Source: Brevibacillus borstelensis
Lineage (GTDB): Bacteria; Bacillota; Bacilli; Brevibacillales; Brevibacillaceae
NCBI RefSeq assembly: GCF_003710865.1
Contig: NZ_RHHO01000017.1
Coordinates: 62,001 to 126,000, forward strand
Length of the DNA: 64,000 nucleotides
Direction of reading: 5' to 3'
The translations under genes and the position numbers were made by a program. Shown in pieces: positions 1 through 8,315 of this stretch. The notes under the pieces are model-generated. The model worked only from the letters and a program-made list of their open reading frames with translations. It was not told the origin of the DNA and ran no database searches. Within the stretch, counting starts at the first letter, position 1; each line of letters begins with the position of its first letter.

Positions 1-161
1 AGAAATTGTATGACGAAGCGCAAAAGCTGCTGGTAGAAGACGCACCAAACCTGTTCCTGGCTTCTCCGAAAAACTTTTACGCGGTCCGCGACAACGTCGA
101 TTTTTCGCCGACGGCAGCGGGCGAATCCACCGCGTTGGTGAGAGCATCGGTGAAGAAGTAA
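1..161 (+). CDS. Peptide ABC transporter substrate-binding protein, C-terminal fragment
   Basis: Partial gene cut by the window start; the last 52 codons are visible in the frame beginning at base 3 and end with TAA at 159-161. The tail (a KLYDEAQKLL-like helix, then DAPNLFLASP, then a closing ...VRASVKK) resembles the C-terminus of family 5 extracellular solute-binding proteins (DppE/OppA type), in which the final helix and strand close lobe I. It directly precedes two DppB/DppC-type permeases, so it is probably the extracytoplasmic receptor of the same transporter. The N-terminus, with any lipoprotein signal, lies outside the window, so ligand class cannot be judged. Confidence 0.75.
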   Translation, partial: KLYDEAQKLLVEDAPNLFLASPKNFYAVRDNVDFSPTAAGESTALVRASVKK

Positions 162-178
162 GTGAGATAGGGAGGGAG

Positions 179-211
179 TCGGGGAGACGATCTCCCCGAT
201 TTCTTCTTTTG
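179..211 (+). terminator. Intra-operon hairpin after substrate-binding protein gene
   Basis: A perfect 9-bp stem TCGGGGAGA/TCTCCCCGA (179-187 and 191-199) with a 3-nt loop is followed by a T-rich stretch (TTTCTTCTTTT). It sits between the receptor gene and the first permease, 14 bases before the permease start. Such hairpins often give partial termination or 3'-end protection, so that receptor mRNA exceeds permease mRNA; that role is inferred. Confidence 0.6.
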
Positions 212-224
212 TGGAGGGGTATCT

Positions 225-1166
225 ATGGGAAGTTACCTGATCAAACGAATCATTAGCTTGATTCCCATCCTTGTCGGCATTTCGATCCTCGTTTTTACGA
301 TCCTCCATCTCGTTCCGGGCGATCCGGCGTCGATCATGCTCGGGACGGAAGCGACCCCGGAGGCAGTCGCCGTCCTGCGAGCGGAGATGGGGCTGGATAA
401 ACCGCTCATAAGCCAGTACCTGCACTGGGCCGGCGGACTTTTGCAAGGGGATTTCGGTGTTTCAGTGCACACCGGCGAAGAAATTTTGCCGCAGATTCTC
501 AAGCGGTTCTTGATTACGCTGCAATTGACGATTATGGCGGTTGTGATCGGCTGGACCCTGGCCATTCCGTTCGGCATCCTGTCGGCGATTCGCTCTCACT
601 CCAAAACGGACAAGGTGATTCGCATTTTGACCTTGCTCGGGATTTCGGTTCCCAACTTTGCCATCGGTACGCTTTTGCTGCTCGGCCTGTCGCTGTATTT
701 CAACTGGTTTCCGCCGATCGATGTGGTCCACTTTTGGGATGATCCGGCAGAGGCATTCAAAGTGTTTATCCTCCCGGCGGTTACGATGGGAATCGTCGTC
801 GCTGCCGGCGTGATGCGGATGACCCGTTCCGCCTTTATGGAAACGATGGACAAAGATTTCATCCGCACCGCTCGTGCCAAAGGAAACAGTCAATGGACCG
901 TGGTAATGGGGCATGCGCTGCGAAATTCCTCCATCCCTATCGTTACGATTGCCGGTATGCAGATCGGCTACCTATTGGGCGGGTCGGTCATTGTCGAACA
1001 ACTGTTTTCCATACCGGGACTGGGGCAGTATGTCCTGGATGGCATTTACCAGCGGGATTATCCTGTCGTACAGGGAGGCGTCCTGTTCGTCGCTTTGGTG
1101 TTCGTCTTGGTTAATCTGATCATCGACCTGATTTACACCTGGATTGATCCGCGAATCAAGTATTGA
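225..1166 (+). CDS. Oligopeptide/dipeptide ABC transporter permease, DppB type
   Basis: A 313-residue integral membrane protein of the binding-protein-dependent transport permease family. It has the DppB/OppB hallmarks: an N-terminal helix after LIKRI, the HLVPGDPA segment, a large extracytoplasmic loop near residues 40-95, about six membrane segments, and an EAA-type cytoplasmic loop (TARAKG near residues 210-216) that docks on the ATPases. The ATG follows a GGAGGGG ribosome site. It is the first of a run of closely spaced genes and pairs with the DppC-type permease that starts 15 bases downstream. Substrate is inferred from context to be peptides, possibly cell-wall muropeptides. Confidence 0.93.
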   Translation: MGSYLIKRIISLIPILVGISILVFTILHLVPGDPASIMLGTEATPEAVAVLRAEMGLDKPLISQYLHWAGGLLQGDFGVSVHTGEEILPQILKRFLITLQLTIMAVVIGWTLAIPFGILSAIRSHSKTDKVIRILTLLGISVPNFAIGTLLLLGLSLYFNWFPPIDVVHFWDDPAEAFKVFILPAVTMGIVVAAGVMRMTRSAFMETMDKDFIRTARAKGNSQWTVVMGHALRNSSIPIVTIAGMQIGYLLGGSVIVEQLFSIPGLGQYVLDGIYQRDYPVVQGGVLFVALVFVLVNLIIDLIYTWIDPRIKY

Positions 1167-1181
1167 CAAGGGGAATGCGAC

Positions 1182-2015
1182 ATGCGCACATTTCGAAGAC
1201 GCTTTTTTGAGAACAAAACAGCAGTCGTCTGTCTGATCGTCCTGCTGCTGCTCGCTCTGGCCGCTGCCTTCGCTCCCGTATTGTCTCCATACGATCCGAC
1301 GCAGATGTTTCAGGATCATCGCATGGAGGGCAGCTCCGGCGAATTTATTCTCGGCACGGATCAATTCGGCAGAGACATTATGAGCCGGATCATCTACGGA
1401 GCCAGAGTCTCGCTGATGGTGGGAATTTCCTCGGTGCTGGTCAGCGTCGCTTTTGGCACGCTGTTTGGATTGATCGCCGGTTACTTTGGCCGCTGGATTG
1501 ACGGATTGGTGATGCGTGTAATGGACGTGCTGTTTGCTTTTCCGGAAATTTTGCTTGCTTTGGCGATCGTGGCCGCGCTTGGGCCAGGGGCCTTCAATAC
1601 CATTTTGGCGATCGGAATTGTCAATATTCCGATCTTTACGCGAACGGTCCGGGGAGCAGTCCTATCGATCAAAAATCAGGAGTACGTGGAAAGCGCAAGG
1701 GCTATCGGCGCCAGTACGCCGCGCATTTTGTTTCTGGAAATTTTCCCGAATGTAACGGCACCGCTGCTGGTCCAGGCATCCCTCGCTATCTCGGGTGCGA
1801 TTTTGACAGAATCGGCGCTCAGCTTTCTCGGTCTCGGCATTCAGCCGCCAGACCCTTCGTGGGGCGGAATGATCTCGGAAGCGCGCCGCTATATGGAGCT
1901 GGCGCCGGGAATGATCATCTGGCCGTGCGTGGCAATGACGATCACCATCCTTTCCTGCAATATGTTTGGGGACGCTGTGCGCGATATTCTCGACCCGCGC
2001 CACCGCGGCAAGTAA
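1182..2015 (+). CDS. Oligopeptide/dipeptide ABC transporter permease, DppC type
   Basis: A 277-residue DppC/OppC-family permease that forms the membrane channel with the preceding DppB-type subunit. Visible features are a short N-terminal cytoplasmic stretch, a first membrane helix near residues 12-35, the LGTDQFGRDIMSR motif typical of DppC proteins, and the EAA loop (EYVESARAIGAS, near residues 160-175). The C-terminus ends in the usual DPRHRGK. ATG is used with a GGGGAATGCGAC leader. The next gene begins 13 bases after its stop, consistent with one transcript. Peptide specificity cannot be read from the permease itself. Confidence 0.93.
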   Translation: MRTFRRRFFENKTAVVCLIVLLLLALAAAFAPVLSPYDPTQMFQDHRMEGSSGEFILGTDQFGRDIMSRIIYGARVSLMVGISSVLVSVAFGTLFGLIAGYFGRWIDGLVMRVMDVLFAFPEILLALAIVAALGPGAFNTILAIGIVNIPIFTRTVRGAVLSIKNQEYVESARAIGASTPRILFLEIFPNVTAPLLVQASLAISGAILTESALSFLGLGIQPPDPSWGGMISEARRYMELAPGMIIWPCVAMTITILSCNMFGDAVRDILDPRHRGK

Positions 2016-2028
2016 CGGAGGGACGAAG

Positions 2029-3366
2029 ATGAGTCACGATCAGCTCGAATCTGCCTTGCGAGAGCGTTTGAAACAAAATCTGGAATCGGGCATCAGCCAA
2101 GGGATTTTCCCGGGGGGAATAGCCACTCTTGCCAGAGACGGTCTTCCTGCCATAACCGTAGCGGTCGGGAAGACAGAGGGTGCACAGGACGAGCAGGAGC
2201 AGGCATTCGGCTCGGTAGAAGAGCCGAACATGACAAGCCCTGCTAGCTCTGCAAGCCCCGCAGATTCATCCAAGCACGGAGACGCGAAAAAAGACGGCAT
2301 CGAGGTCGATGCCAACACCATGTATGACATGGCTTCGCTGACGAAGGTGATGGTTGCGCTGCCGCTCGTTCTTCTCAGCGTACAGGAAGGCAGGCTGTCG
2401 CTGACAGATTCCGTCACCCGCCATCTCCCGGAGCTGGAAGAGGGGACGGATGCAACAGCGAAGCGCAAGATCACGCTGCTGCATCTATTGACCCATACTT
2501 CCGGCCTCCCCGCTTGGCGCCCCTTTTTCCTCTATGCCCGCGGCGTCAAGGAGTACCTGCGGCTGATCGCGGCTGAGGCGATGACGGGGACGCCCGGCAA
2601 ACAGGTCGTCTACAGCGATCTTGGCTTCATGCTGCTTGGCTTTATCCTGGAGCGGGCATGGGATGAGCCGCTAGATCAATTGGCCCAGCGGCTTATCTTT
2701 CAACCGAGCGGGATGACCCGTACCTGCTATCTGCCCTTGCAGCATGACGGCCTGGATGTGAGCGCAATCGCACCGACGGAGAACGGCAATGCATATGAGC
2801 AGGACATGGCAAGGCAGCAGTTGATCCAGGAGGAAGCGCTCGGACTGCCGTCCGCCCGTGAGCTGTCGGAGCGTCTGGCTTGCTTTGACTGGCGGAGAGG
2901 AATCATCCGGGGATCGGTGCATGACTGCAACGCATATCACGGCCTCGACGGCGTCAGCGGCCACGCCGGGCTGTTTTCCACCAGCGCGGATACGGAACGG
3001 TACATGCGCATCTGGACTTCAAACGAGTCGCCCGTGCGGATCGATCCCGTCCTGCGAGCCACGGCAGTCCGCTCCCATACGGGTGAGCTTGCACCGATGA
3101 GAGCGCTGGGGTGGGAAGCATCCGCGACGGGGGGCACGCTGGAGCAGATGGCTGCAGGCTGCACAGGCGGCGATGTCCTCTCCAGCCAAGCCTTTGGCCA
3201 CACGGGATTTACCGGAACATCGATCTGGCGTGATCCGGCCAGAGGCGCGACGCTGATCATCCTGACAAACCGGGTCCATCCGACTGTCAGCAGCCTGATC
3301 GGTCCGTGGAGGCGCTCTGTCTGCAATCAGCTGTTTTCCCTAATCGGGACGGCAGGCTCATCCTGA
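2029..3366 (+). CDS. Serine hydrolase of the class C beta-lactamase/AmiE family
   Basis: A 445-residue serine hydrolase. The active-site triad motifs of the beta-lactamase/penicillin-binding fold are visible: S103-L-T-K106, Y195-S-D197 and H391-T-G. The stretch around residues 296-317 (VHD.NA...G..GHAGLFS) is typical of the subgroup holding B. subtilis AmiE, an N-acetylmuramoyl-L-alanine amidase encoded with murQ. The ATG at 2029 follows a GGAGG site; an in-frame upstream ATG lies inside dppC and lacks one. There is no signal peptide, so the enzyme looks cytoplasmic, unlike secreted AmiE. Residues 50-95 form an acidic, Ser/Ala/Pro-rich, probably disordered insert. It is embedded in a peptide transporter operon that ends in murQ, favouring imported muropeptides as substrate; esterase or D-aminopeptidase activity is possible. 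Confidence 0.8.
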   Translation: MSHDQLESALRERLKQNLESGISQGIFPGGIATLARDGLPAITVAVGKTEGAQDEQEQAFGSVEEPNMTSPASSASPADSSKHGDAKKDGIEVDANTMYDMASLTKVMVALPLVLLSVQEGRLSLTDSVTRHLPELEEGTDATAKRKITLLHLLTHTSGLPAWRPFFLYARGVKEYLRLIAAEAMTGTPGKQVVYSDLGFMLLGFILERAWDEPLDQLAQRLIFQPSGMTRTCYLPLQHDGLDVSAIAPTENGNAYEQDMARQQLIQEEALGLPSARELSERLACFDWRRGIIRGSVHDCNAYHGLDGVSGHAGLFSTSADTERYMRIWTSNESPVRIDPVLRATAVRSHTGELAPMRALGWEASATGGTLEQMAAGCTGGDVLSSQAFGHTGFTGTSIWRDPARGATLIILTNRVHPTVSSLIGPWRRSVCNQLFSLIGTAGSS

Positions 3367-3384
3367 GCAAAAGGAGGAAGAACA

Positions 3385-4359
3385 ATGGCTGCCATGCTAC
3401 ACATCGATCAATTACGTACATCCTTTGCCCAATCGGGTAAGAGCCTGACGATCATCGACGGTGTCAGTCTGACTGTCCAAGCCGGAGAAACCGTGGGAAT
3501 CGTCGGGGAATCCGGCTGCGGAAAAAGCGTCACCAGTCTGTCGATCATGCGCCTTTTGGGCAAAAATGCAGAAATGACCGGAAGCATACGCTTTGAAGGG
3601 AAGGAGCTTTTGACGCTGTCAGAAAAGGAAATGCAAAAGATCCGCGGCAACGAGATCGCGATGATCTTCCAGGAGCCGATGACGTCGCTCAATCCGCTCC
3701 AGACGATCGGAAAACAGATCGGCGAGCCGCTCCGGCGCCATCTCGGACTCTCCAAGCAAGCAGCAAAGGAGAGAGCGGTCCAGTTGCTCAGGGAAGTCGG
3801 GATTCCCCGCGCGGAAGAGATCGTCGGCGAGTACCCGCACCAGTTGTCCGGAGGGATGCGGCAGCGGGTGATGATTGCGATGGCGATGGCTTGCTCGCCC
3901 AAGCTGTTGATCGCCGATGAACCGACGACAGCGCTCGATGTAACCATCCAGGCGCAAATCCTTGAGCTGATGAAAAAGGTGAGGGCGGAAAACCATACTT
4001 CGATTGTGTTGATTACCCACGACCTGGGCGTCGTAGCCGAGATGTGCCATCGGGTCATCGTCATGTACGCCGGACAAATCGTGGAGGAAGCGGAAGTTAC
4101 GAAGCTGTTCGAGGAGCCGAAGCACCCCTATACAAAAGGGCTGTTGAATTCCATGCCGAGCGTCAGTGTGGATGCGGAGCGGCTGGAGGCGATTCCGGGC
4201 TCGGTGCCGCTGCTGCACGAGATGCCGGCGGGCTGCCGTTTCGCTCCGCGCTGTTCCCACGTGATGGACATTTGCCGGGAACAAAACCCGCAGCTTCTTC
4301 CTGTCGAGGGCGGTCAAAAGTGCCGATGCTGGCTGTATCAGGAGGGGGATGAGCGATGA
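3385..4359 (+). CDS. Oligopeptide ABC transporter ATPase, DppD type
   Basis: A 324-residue ATP-binding subunit. Walker A GESGCGKS is at residues 41-48, the signature LSGGMRQ at 154-160 and Walker B LLIADEP at 174-180. The C-terminal oligopeptide-transporter extension (CRFAPRC..., several cysteines near residues 280-318) is the kind that can hold an iron-sulfur cluster in DppD/OppD proteins. The start ATG follows AAGGAGGAAG. It overlaps the following DppF-type ATPase gene by four bases (ATGA), implying translational coupling and a DppD-DppF heterodimer under the two permeases. Confidence 0.94.
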   Translation: MAAMLHIDQLRTSFAQSGKSLTIIDGVSLTVQAGETVGIVGESGCGKSVTSLSIMRLLGKNAEMTGSIRFEGKELLTLSEKEMQKIRGNEIAMIFQEPMTSLNPLQTIGKQIGEPLRRHLGLSKQAAKERAVQLLREVGIPRAEEIVGEYPHQLSGGMRQRVMIAMAMACSPKLLIADEPTTALDVTIQAQILELMKKVRAENHTSIVLITHDLGVVAEMCHRVIVMYAGQIVEEAEVTKLFEEPKHPYTKGLLNSMPSVSVDAERLEAIPGSVPLLHEMPAGCRFAPRCSHVMDICREQNPQLLPVEGGQKCRCWLYQEGDER

Positions 4360-5318
4360 CGAAGCCGCTCTTGGAAATCAAATCGCTGACGAAGCATTTT
4401 GTCAGCAAAAAAGGCTTTTTCGGACAAGAAAAAGTGGTCCGCGCGGTCGACGGCGTTGACTTGACGATCTATCCCGGCGAGACGGTCAGTATTGTCGGAG
4501 AGTCGGGATGCGGCAAATCAACGACCGGACGATGCATACTCCGGCTGATCGAACCGACCGCGGGGGAGGTTTTTTTCGAGGGACGGGATATTTGCAAGCT
4601 GAGCCCGGCTGACCTCAGAGGGGTGCGCCGCGATATGCAGCTGGTGTTCCAGGACCCGTTTGCCTCGCTCAACCCGCGCAAGACAGTCGGGCGGATTTTG
4701 GAAGACCCGCTGATCGTCCACGGAATCGGAACGGCCCAGGAGCGGCAAAAACGGGTAGAAGAAATCATCGAGATCGTCGGCTTGTCCAAGCAGCATCTCA
4801 GCCGCTTCCCGCATGAATTTTCCGGCGGGCAAAGGCAGCGGATCGGGATTGCCCGGGCTTTGATCCTGCGGCCAAAACTGATTGTCGCCGACGAGCCGGT
4901 ATCCGCTCTCGACGTGTCCATTCAGGCGCAAATCCTCAATCTGATGCAGGATTTGCAAAAGGAATTTCAGTTGACCTATTTGTTTATTTCCCACGATTTG
5001 AGCGTTGTTCGGCATATATCGGACCGTGTGGCGGTCATGTATTTGGGCAGAGTGGTGGAAGTGGCTGACAAGGAGTCCTTGTACCGGAATCCTACTCACC
5101 CGTATACCCAGGCACTGCTGTCCGCTGTGCCGGTTCCCGATCCGAAAAGGGAGCTGCAGCGCATCATCCTGGAGGGAGACTTGCCCAGTCCGTCCAATCC
5201 GCCAGCCGGATGCACGTTTCACCCGCGCTGCCGATCCTGCATGGATGTGTGCAGAAGCGAAATCCCGCTGCTCAGACAAAAGGAAGAAGGGCATTGGGTC
5301 TCATGCCATCTGGAGTAA
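4356..5318 (+). CDS. Oligopeptide ABC transporter ATPase, DppF type
   Basis: A 320-residue second ATPase of the peptide transporter. Walker A GESGCGKS lies at residues 48-55, the signature FSGGQ at 155-159 and Walker B LIVADEP at 175-181. The FVSKKGFFG insertion near the N-terminus and a cysteine-containing C-terminal oligopeptide domain (CTFHPRCRSCMDVC) are typical of DppF/OppF. It begins inside the last codons of the DppD-type gene. murQ follows after a 37-base gap containing a GGGGAGGAG ribosome site, so all genes from the receptor to murQ can form one operon. Confidence 0.94.
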   Translation: MTKPLLEIKSLTKHFVSKKGFFGQEKVVRAVDGVDLTIYPGETVSIVGESGCGKSTTGRCILRLIEPTAGEVFFEGRDICKLSPADLRGVRRDMQLVFQDPFASLNPRKTVGRILEDPLIVHGIGTAQERQKRVEEIIEIVGLSKQHLSRFPHEFSGGQRQRIGIARALILRPKLIVADEPVSALDVSIQAQILNLMQDLQKEFQLTYLFISHDLSVVRHISDRVAVMYLGRVVEVADKESLYRNPTHPYTQALLSAVPVPDPKRELQRIILEGDLPSPSNPPAGCTFHPRCRSCMDVCRSEIPLLRQKEEGHWVSCHLE

Positions 5319-5355
5319 AAGACGCAAATAGGAGAGCAGGGGAGGAGCGAACGGG

Positions 5356-6261
5356 ATGCTGGAGAACTTGAAAGAACTTGTGACAGAAGGAAAAAACGAA
5401 AGGACGAGGGACCTGGATCAACTGCCTGTGCGCGAAATTTTGCAGGTGATGAACGACGAGGACAAAAAGGTGCCCTACGCGGTTGAGGACGTCCTCGATC
5501 AAGTGGCGGACGCAGTTGAGATCATCGTCGATTCGCTGCAAAACGGGGGACGCCTGTTTTACTTTGGCGCCGGGACGAGCGGCCGTCTGGGCATCCTGGA
5601 CGCGTCGGAGTGTCCGCCCACATTCGGTACGGACCCCGAGCTGATCCAGGGGGTTATCGCCGGAGGACCTTCGGCGATGATCAGGGCGGTAGAAGGAGCG
5701 GAAGACTCCGAGGAGCTCGGCGAGGAAGACATTCACAAATACAACGTGACAGGAAAAGATGTTGTTGTGGGCATAGCCGCCAGCGGCCGTACGCCTTATG
5801 TGATCGGAGCGCTCCGGGCAGCACAGACGATCGGAGCGAGGACGATTTCGCTGTCCTGCAATGAGACAGCGCTGATCGATGGCGGAGTCGATGTCTCCAT
5901 CAATGTTGTTGTCGGGCCGGAGGTCGTAACCGGGTCTACCCGGCTCAAGGCAGGCTCAGCGCAAAAGCTGGTACTGAACATGCTGACGACAGCAACGATG
6001 ATTCGGCTCGGGAAAGTATACGGCAACCTGATGGTCAACGTCCAGGCGACCAATCAAAAGCTGCGGGAGAGGGTCAAGCGAATCGTGATGGAGGTCACGG
6101 GTGTCACATACGAGGAAGCCGGACGGCTGGCCGAGTTGGCCAACGGAGACGCGAAAGCCGCCATTTTGATGAAGCTGACCGGATCGAACAGGGAAGAGGC
6201 GCTGCAGCTACTCGAACAGACCAATGGGAGAATTCGCGACGCCATCCGCCTGTACGGATAA
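5356..6261 (+). CDS. murQ: N-acetylmuramic acid 6-phosphate etherase MurQ
   Basis: A 301-residue SIS-domain enzyme that cleaves the lactyl ether of MurNAc-6-phosphate to GlcNAc-6-phosphate and D-lactate in peptidoglycan recycling. The hallmark GAGTSGRLG...DASECPPTFG lies at residues 71-91. E85 and E116 have the 31-residue spacing of the catalytic pair Glu83/Glu114 described in E. coli MurQ. It closes an operon of a peptide-type ABC transporter and an AmiE-like hydrolase; no MurP PTS transporter and no MurR regulator are adjacent. MurQ needs a phosphorylated substrate, so a MurNAc kinase or PTS must be elsewhere. A terminator follows about 75 bases downstream. Confidence 0.95.
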   Translation: MLENLKELVTEGKNERTRDLDQLPVREILQVMNDEDKKVPYAVEDVLDQVADAVEIIVDSLQNGGRLFYFGAGTSGRLGILDASECPPTFGTDPELIQGVIAGGPSAMIRAVEGAEDSEELGEEDIHKYNVTGKDVVVGIAASGRTPYVIGALRAAQTIGARTISLSCNETALIDGGVDVSINVVVGPEVVTGSTRLKAGSAQKLVLNMLTTATMIRLGKVYGNLMVNVQATNQKLRERVKRIVMEVTGVTYEEAGRLAELANGDAKAAILMKLTGSNREEALQLLEQTNGRIRDAIRLYG

Positions 6262-6337
6262 GAGATGTAGTAGTCACCGTTGCCGAAAAATGTAACAGGA
6301 ATGTGCTGTATACAATTGTTTTCGATAGATAGGAACC

Positions 6338-6368
6338 AAACCGGAGGGGAGACCGCTCCGGTTTTTTG
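6338..6368 (+). terminator. Terminator after murQ operon
   Basis: An 8-bp inverted repeat AACCGGAG/CTCCGGTT (6339-6346 and 6356-6363) with a 9-nt loop runs into TTTTTT. It closes the transporter-murQ operon. Confidence 0.85.
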
Positions 6369-6700
6369 CGTTTTCCAGGAAGAAGTTAGTTCAAAAATAT
6401 TCAGTAGAGTTTAATCATAATGAAATTATAGAAAATAAATAAGAATACAAAAAACGCGGATTTTGTCAAAGTTATGCTATGATAACCTAGCGAAAAATAT
6501 ATAGATCAACCATGTAATTTTCAGTACCATCCAAAAGATACCAGAAAACAGTGTCGAAAGTGCAAAAAGGAATTTCTTTACATTGAGAAAAAAAACCCGT
6601 GTCTGCTACTATAATATTGTTACTTCGACAAATTTCGACAATTCCTTGTCGATTTTGTACTGATATATACACAATTACGAAAGGACAGCGAGGTGTCAGG
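6369..6700. other. AT-rich intergenic region before the dicarboxylate symporter
   Basis: About 330 bases, clearly richer in A and T than the flanking genes. A perfect TATAAT is at 6610-6615, but no good -35 box sits at the usual distance (TTGAGA at 6583-6588 would leave a 21-base spacer). A promoter for the symporter is therefore likely but not resolved; activator dependence is possible. No protein or RNA gene is recognised. Confidence 0.4.
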
Positions 6701-7969
6701 ATGAAACGATTCGGGTTAGCCATTCAAATTGTAATCGGTCTATTCCTTGGTATTCTGGTAGGTGCTATCTTTTACGGCAATCCTGCGGTGGCGAGCTACC
6801 TGCAGCCGATTGGCGACATCTTTATCCGGCTGATTAAAATGATCGTCGTTCCGATCGTCATCTCCACGTTGATCGTCGGGGTTGCTGGTGTGGGAGACAT
6901 CAAAAAGCTGGGGAAGATCGGCGGAAAAACGATATTGTATTTTGAAATCGTTACCACGATTGCGATTATTGTCGGTCTTGTTGCAGCGAACCTGTTCCAT
7001 CCCGGTGTCGGGGTTGACATGACGAATCTTGCCAAAACCGATATCCACCAATATGTGGAGACGGCTGAATCGACGCAAAGCCACAGCTTTGTTGATACCT
7101 TCGTCAATATCGTGCCGAAAAACGTATTCGAATCGATTGTCAAAGGCGATATGCTGGCGATTATCTTCTTCTCCGTCCTGTTTGGACTCGGGGTTGCCGC
7201 TGCCGGAGAAAAGGGTCAACCTGTTCTTCGATTCTTCCAGGGTGTGGCGGACGCCATGTTCTGGGTCGTCAACACAATCATGAAGTTCGCGCCGTTCGGT
7301 GTTTTCGCATTGATTGGCGTAACCGTTTCCAAATTCGGTCTGTCGTCCCTTGTTCCGCTCGGGAAGCTGGTCATTTTGGTACACCTGACGATGCTGTTCT
7401 TCATTGTGGTCGTTCTCGGTGTCATTGCACGCATGAGCGGGATTTCGATCTTTTCCATTATCAAGATCTTGAAGGACGAGCTTCTTCTGGCCTATTCTAC
7501 GGCCAGTTCGGAGTCGGTGCTTCCGAAGATCATGGAAAAGATGGAGCGCCTTGGCTGTCCGAAAGCCATCACGTCGTTTGTCATTCCGACGGGCTACTCG
7601 TTCAACCTGGACGGCTCCACGCTCTATCAGGCGCTGGCGGCTTTGTTTATCGCGCAGATGTATGGCATTCACATGCCGATCAGTGCGCAAATTACACTGA
7701 TGCTGGTATTGATGGTCACCTCGAAGGGGATTGCGGGCGTGCCTGGAGTATCCTTCGTCGTGCTGCTTGCGACCCTTGGCTCTGTCGGCATTCCGCTTGA
7801 AGGTCTTGCCTTCATCGCGGGAATTGACCGTCTGCTGGACATGGCTCGCACAGTGGTCAACGTTGTCGGCAACTCTCTTGCCGCTGTCGTTATCTCCCGC
7901 TGGGAAGGGCAGTTTGACCAGGCAAAAGCAAAAGAATACATCCGTGAAGCCACATCCAAGGTGGCGTAA
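6701..7969 (+). CDS. Proton/sodium:dicarboxylate (glutamate/aspartate) symporter
   Basis: A 422-residue member of the dicarboxylate/amino acid:cation symporter family (GltP/GltT/DctP-like), an inner-membrane importer of glutamate, aspartate or C4-dicarboxylates. Family signatures include the serine-rich re-entrant segment (YSTASSESVLPK near residues 266-277), the NLDGSTLY motif near residue 306 and the late DRLLDMARTVVNVVGNS stretch that forms the substrate and cation sites. ATG 6701 follows AGCGAGGTG; a longer reading extends upstream without a ribosome site. It is monocistronic, with its own terminator. The sequence does not settle glutamate versus dicarboxylate preference. Confidence 0.93.
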   Translation: MKRFGLAIQIVIGLFLGILVGAIFYGNPAVASYLQPIGDIFIRLIKMIVVPIVISTLIVGVAGVGDIKKLGKIGGKTILYFEIVTTIAIIVGLVAANLFHPGVGVDMTNLAKTDIHQYVETAESTQSHSFVDTFVNIVPKNVFESIVKGDMLAIIFFSVLFGLGVAAAGEKGQPVLRFFQGVADAMFWVVNTIMKFAPFGVFALIGVTVSKFGLSSLVPLGKLVILVHLTMLFFIVVVLGVIARMSGISIFSIIKILKDELLLAYSTASSESVLPKIMEKMERLGCPKAITSFVIPTGYSFNLDGSTLYQALAALFIAQMYGIHMPISAQITLMLVLMVTSKGIAGVPGVSFVVLLATLGSVGIPLEGLAFIAGIDRLLDMARTVVNVVGNSLAAVVISRWEGQFDQAKAKEYIREATSKVA

Positions 7970-7976
7970 AACGGTC

Positions 7977-8019
7977 AAAGGGCCCCTCGCCGGAATCATC
8001 AGGCGAAAGGGCCCTTTTT
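7977..8019 (+). terminator. Terminator after dicarboxylate symporter gene
   Basis: A strong hairpin AAGGGCCC.CGCC / GGCG..GGGCCCTT spans 7977-8013 and ends in a run of T. It lies immediately after the symporter stop codon. Confidence 0.88.
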
Positions 8020-8315
8020 TGTTGTATCATGAAGTGAGGACTACGCAGAAATTGACCGGAGAGAAGAGCAATTTTCGCGAAGCGCTCCAAAGGCCGCTAA
8101 CGGTACGATAAAGACATTTGCCGGAGCACATCGGCAGGGAAGGCGGTCAAAGCGCATGACTGCGCAAACGAAGCTGTATTTTTTGTGTATGCGAAAAAAG
8201 CGAGAAATCCGAGTGCAGCAAACATGCAATAGGGAGGTTTGGAAATAACTGGCACATTGGAAGTCCCGCCTGCCTTGTGCCAGAGAACAAAAAGTCGGAA
8301 AAGAGGGATTTTTTT
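8020..8315. other. Intergenic region with a perfect inverted repeat
   Basis: About 300 bases without a convincing gene. A 7-bp perfect repeat CTGGCAC (8249-8255) / GTGCCAG (8277-8283) brackets a 21-base loop about 33 bases before the oxidoreductase start. There is no T-run, so it is not a terminator; an operator or an mRNA hairpin is possible. An isolated AGGGAGG at 8231-8237 has no start codon at a useful distance. Confidence 0.35.

Noticed and set aside
6583-6615. TTGAGA ... TATAAT as a symporter promoter
   Set aside because: The spacer of 21 bases is too long; only the -10 box is kept as an observation.
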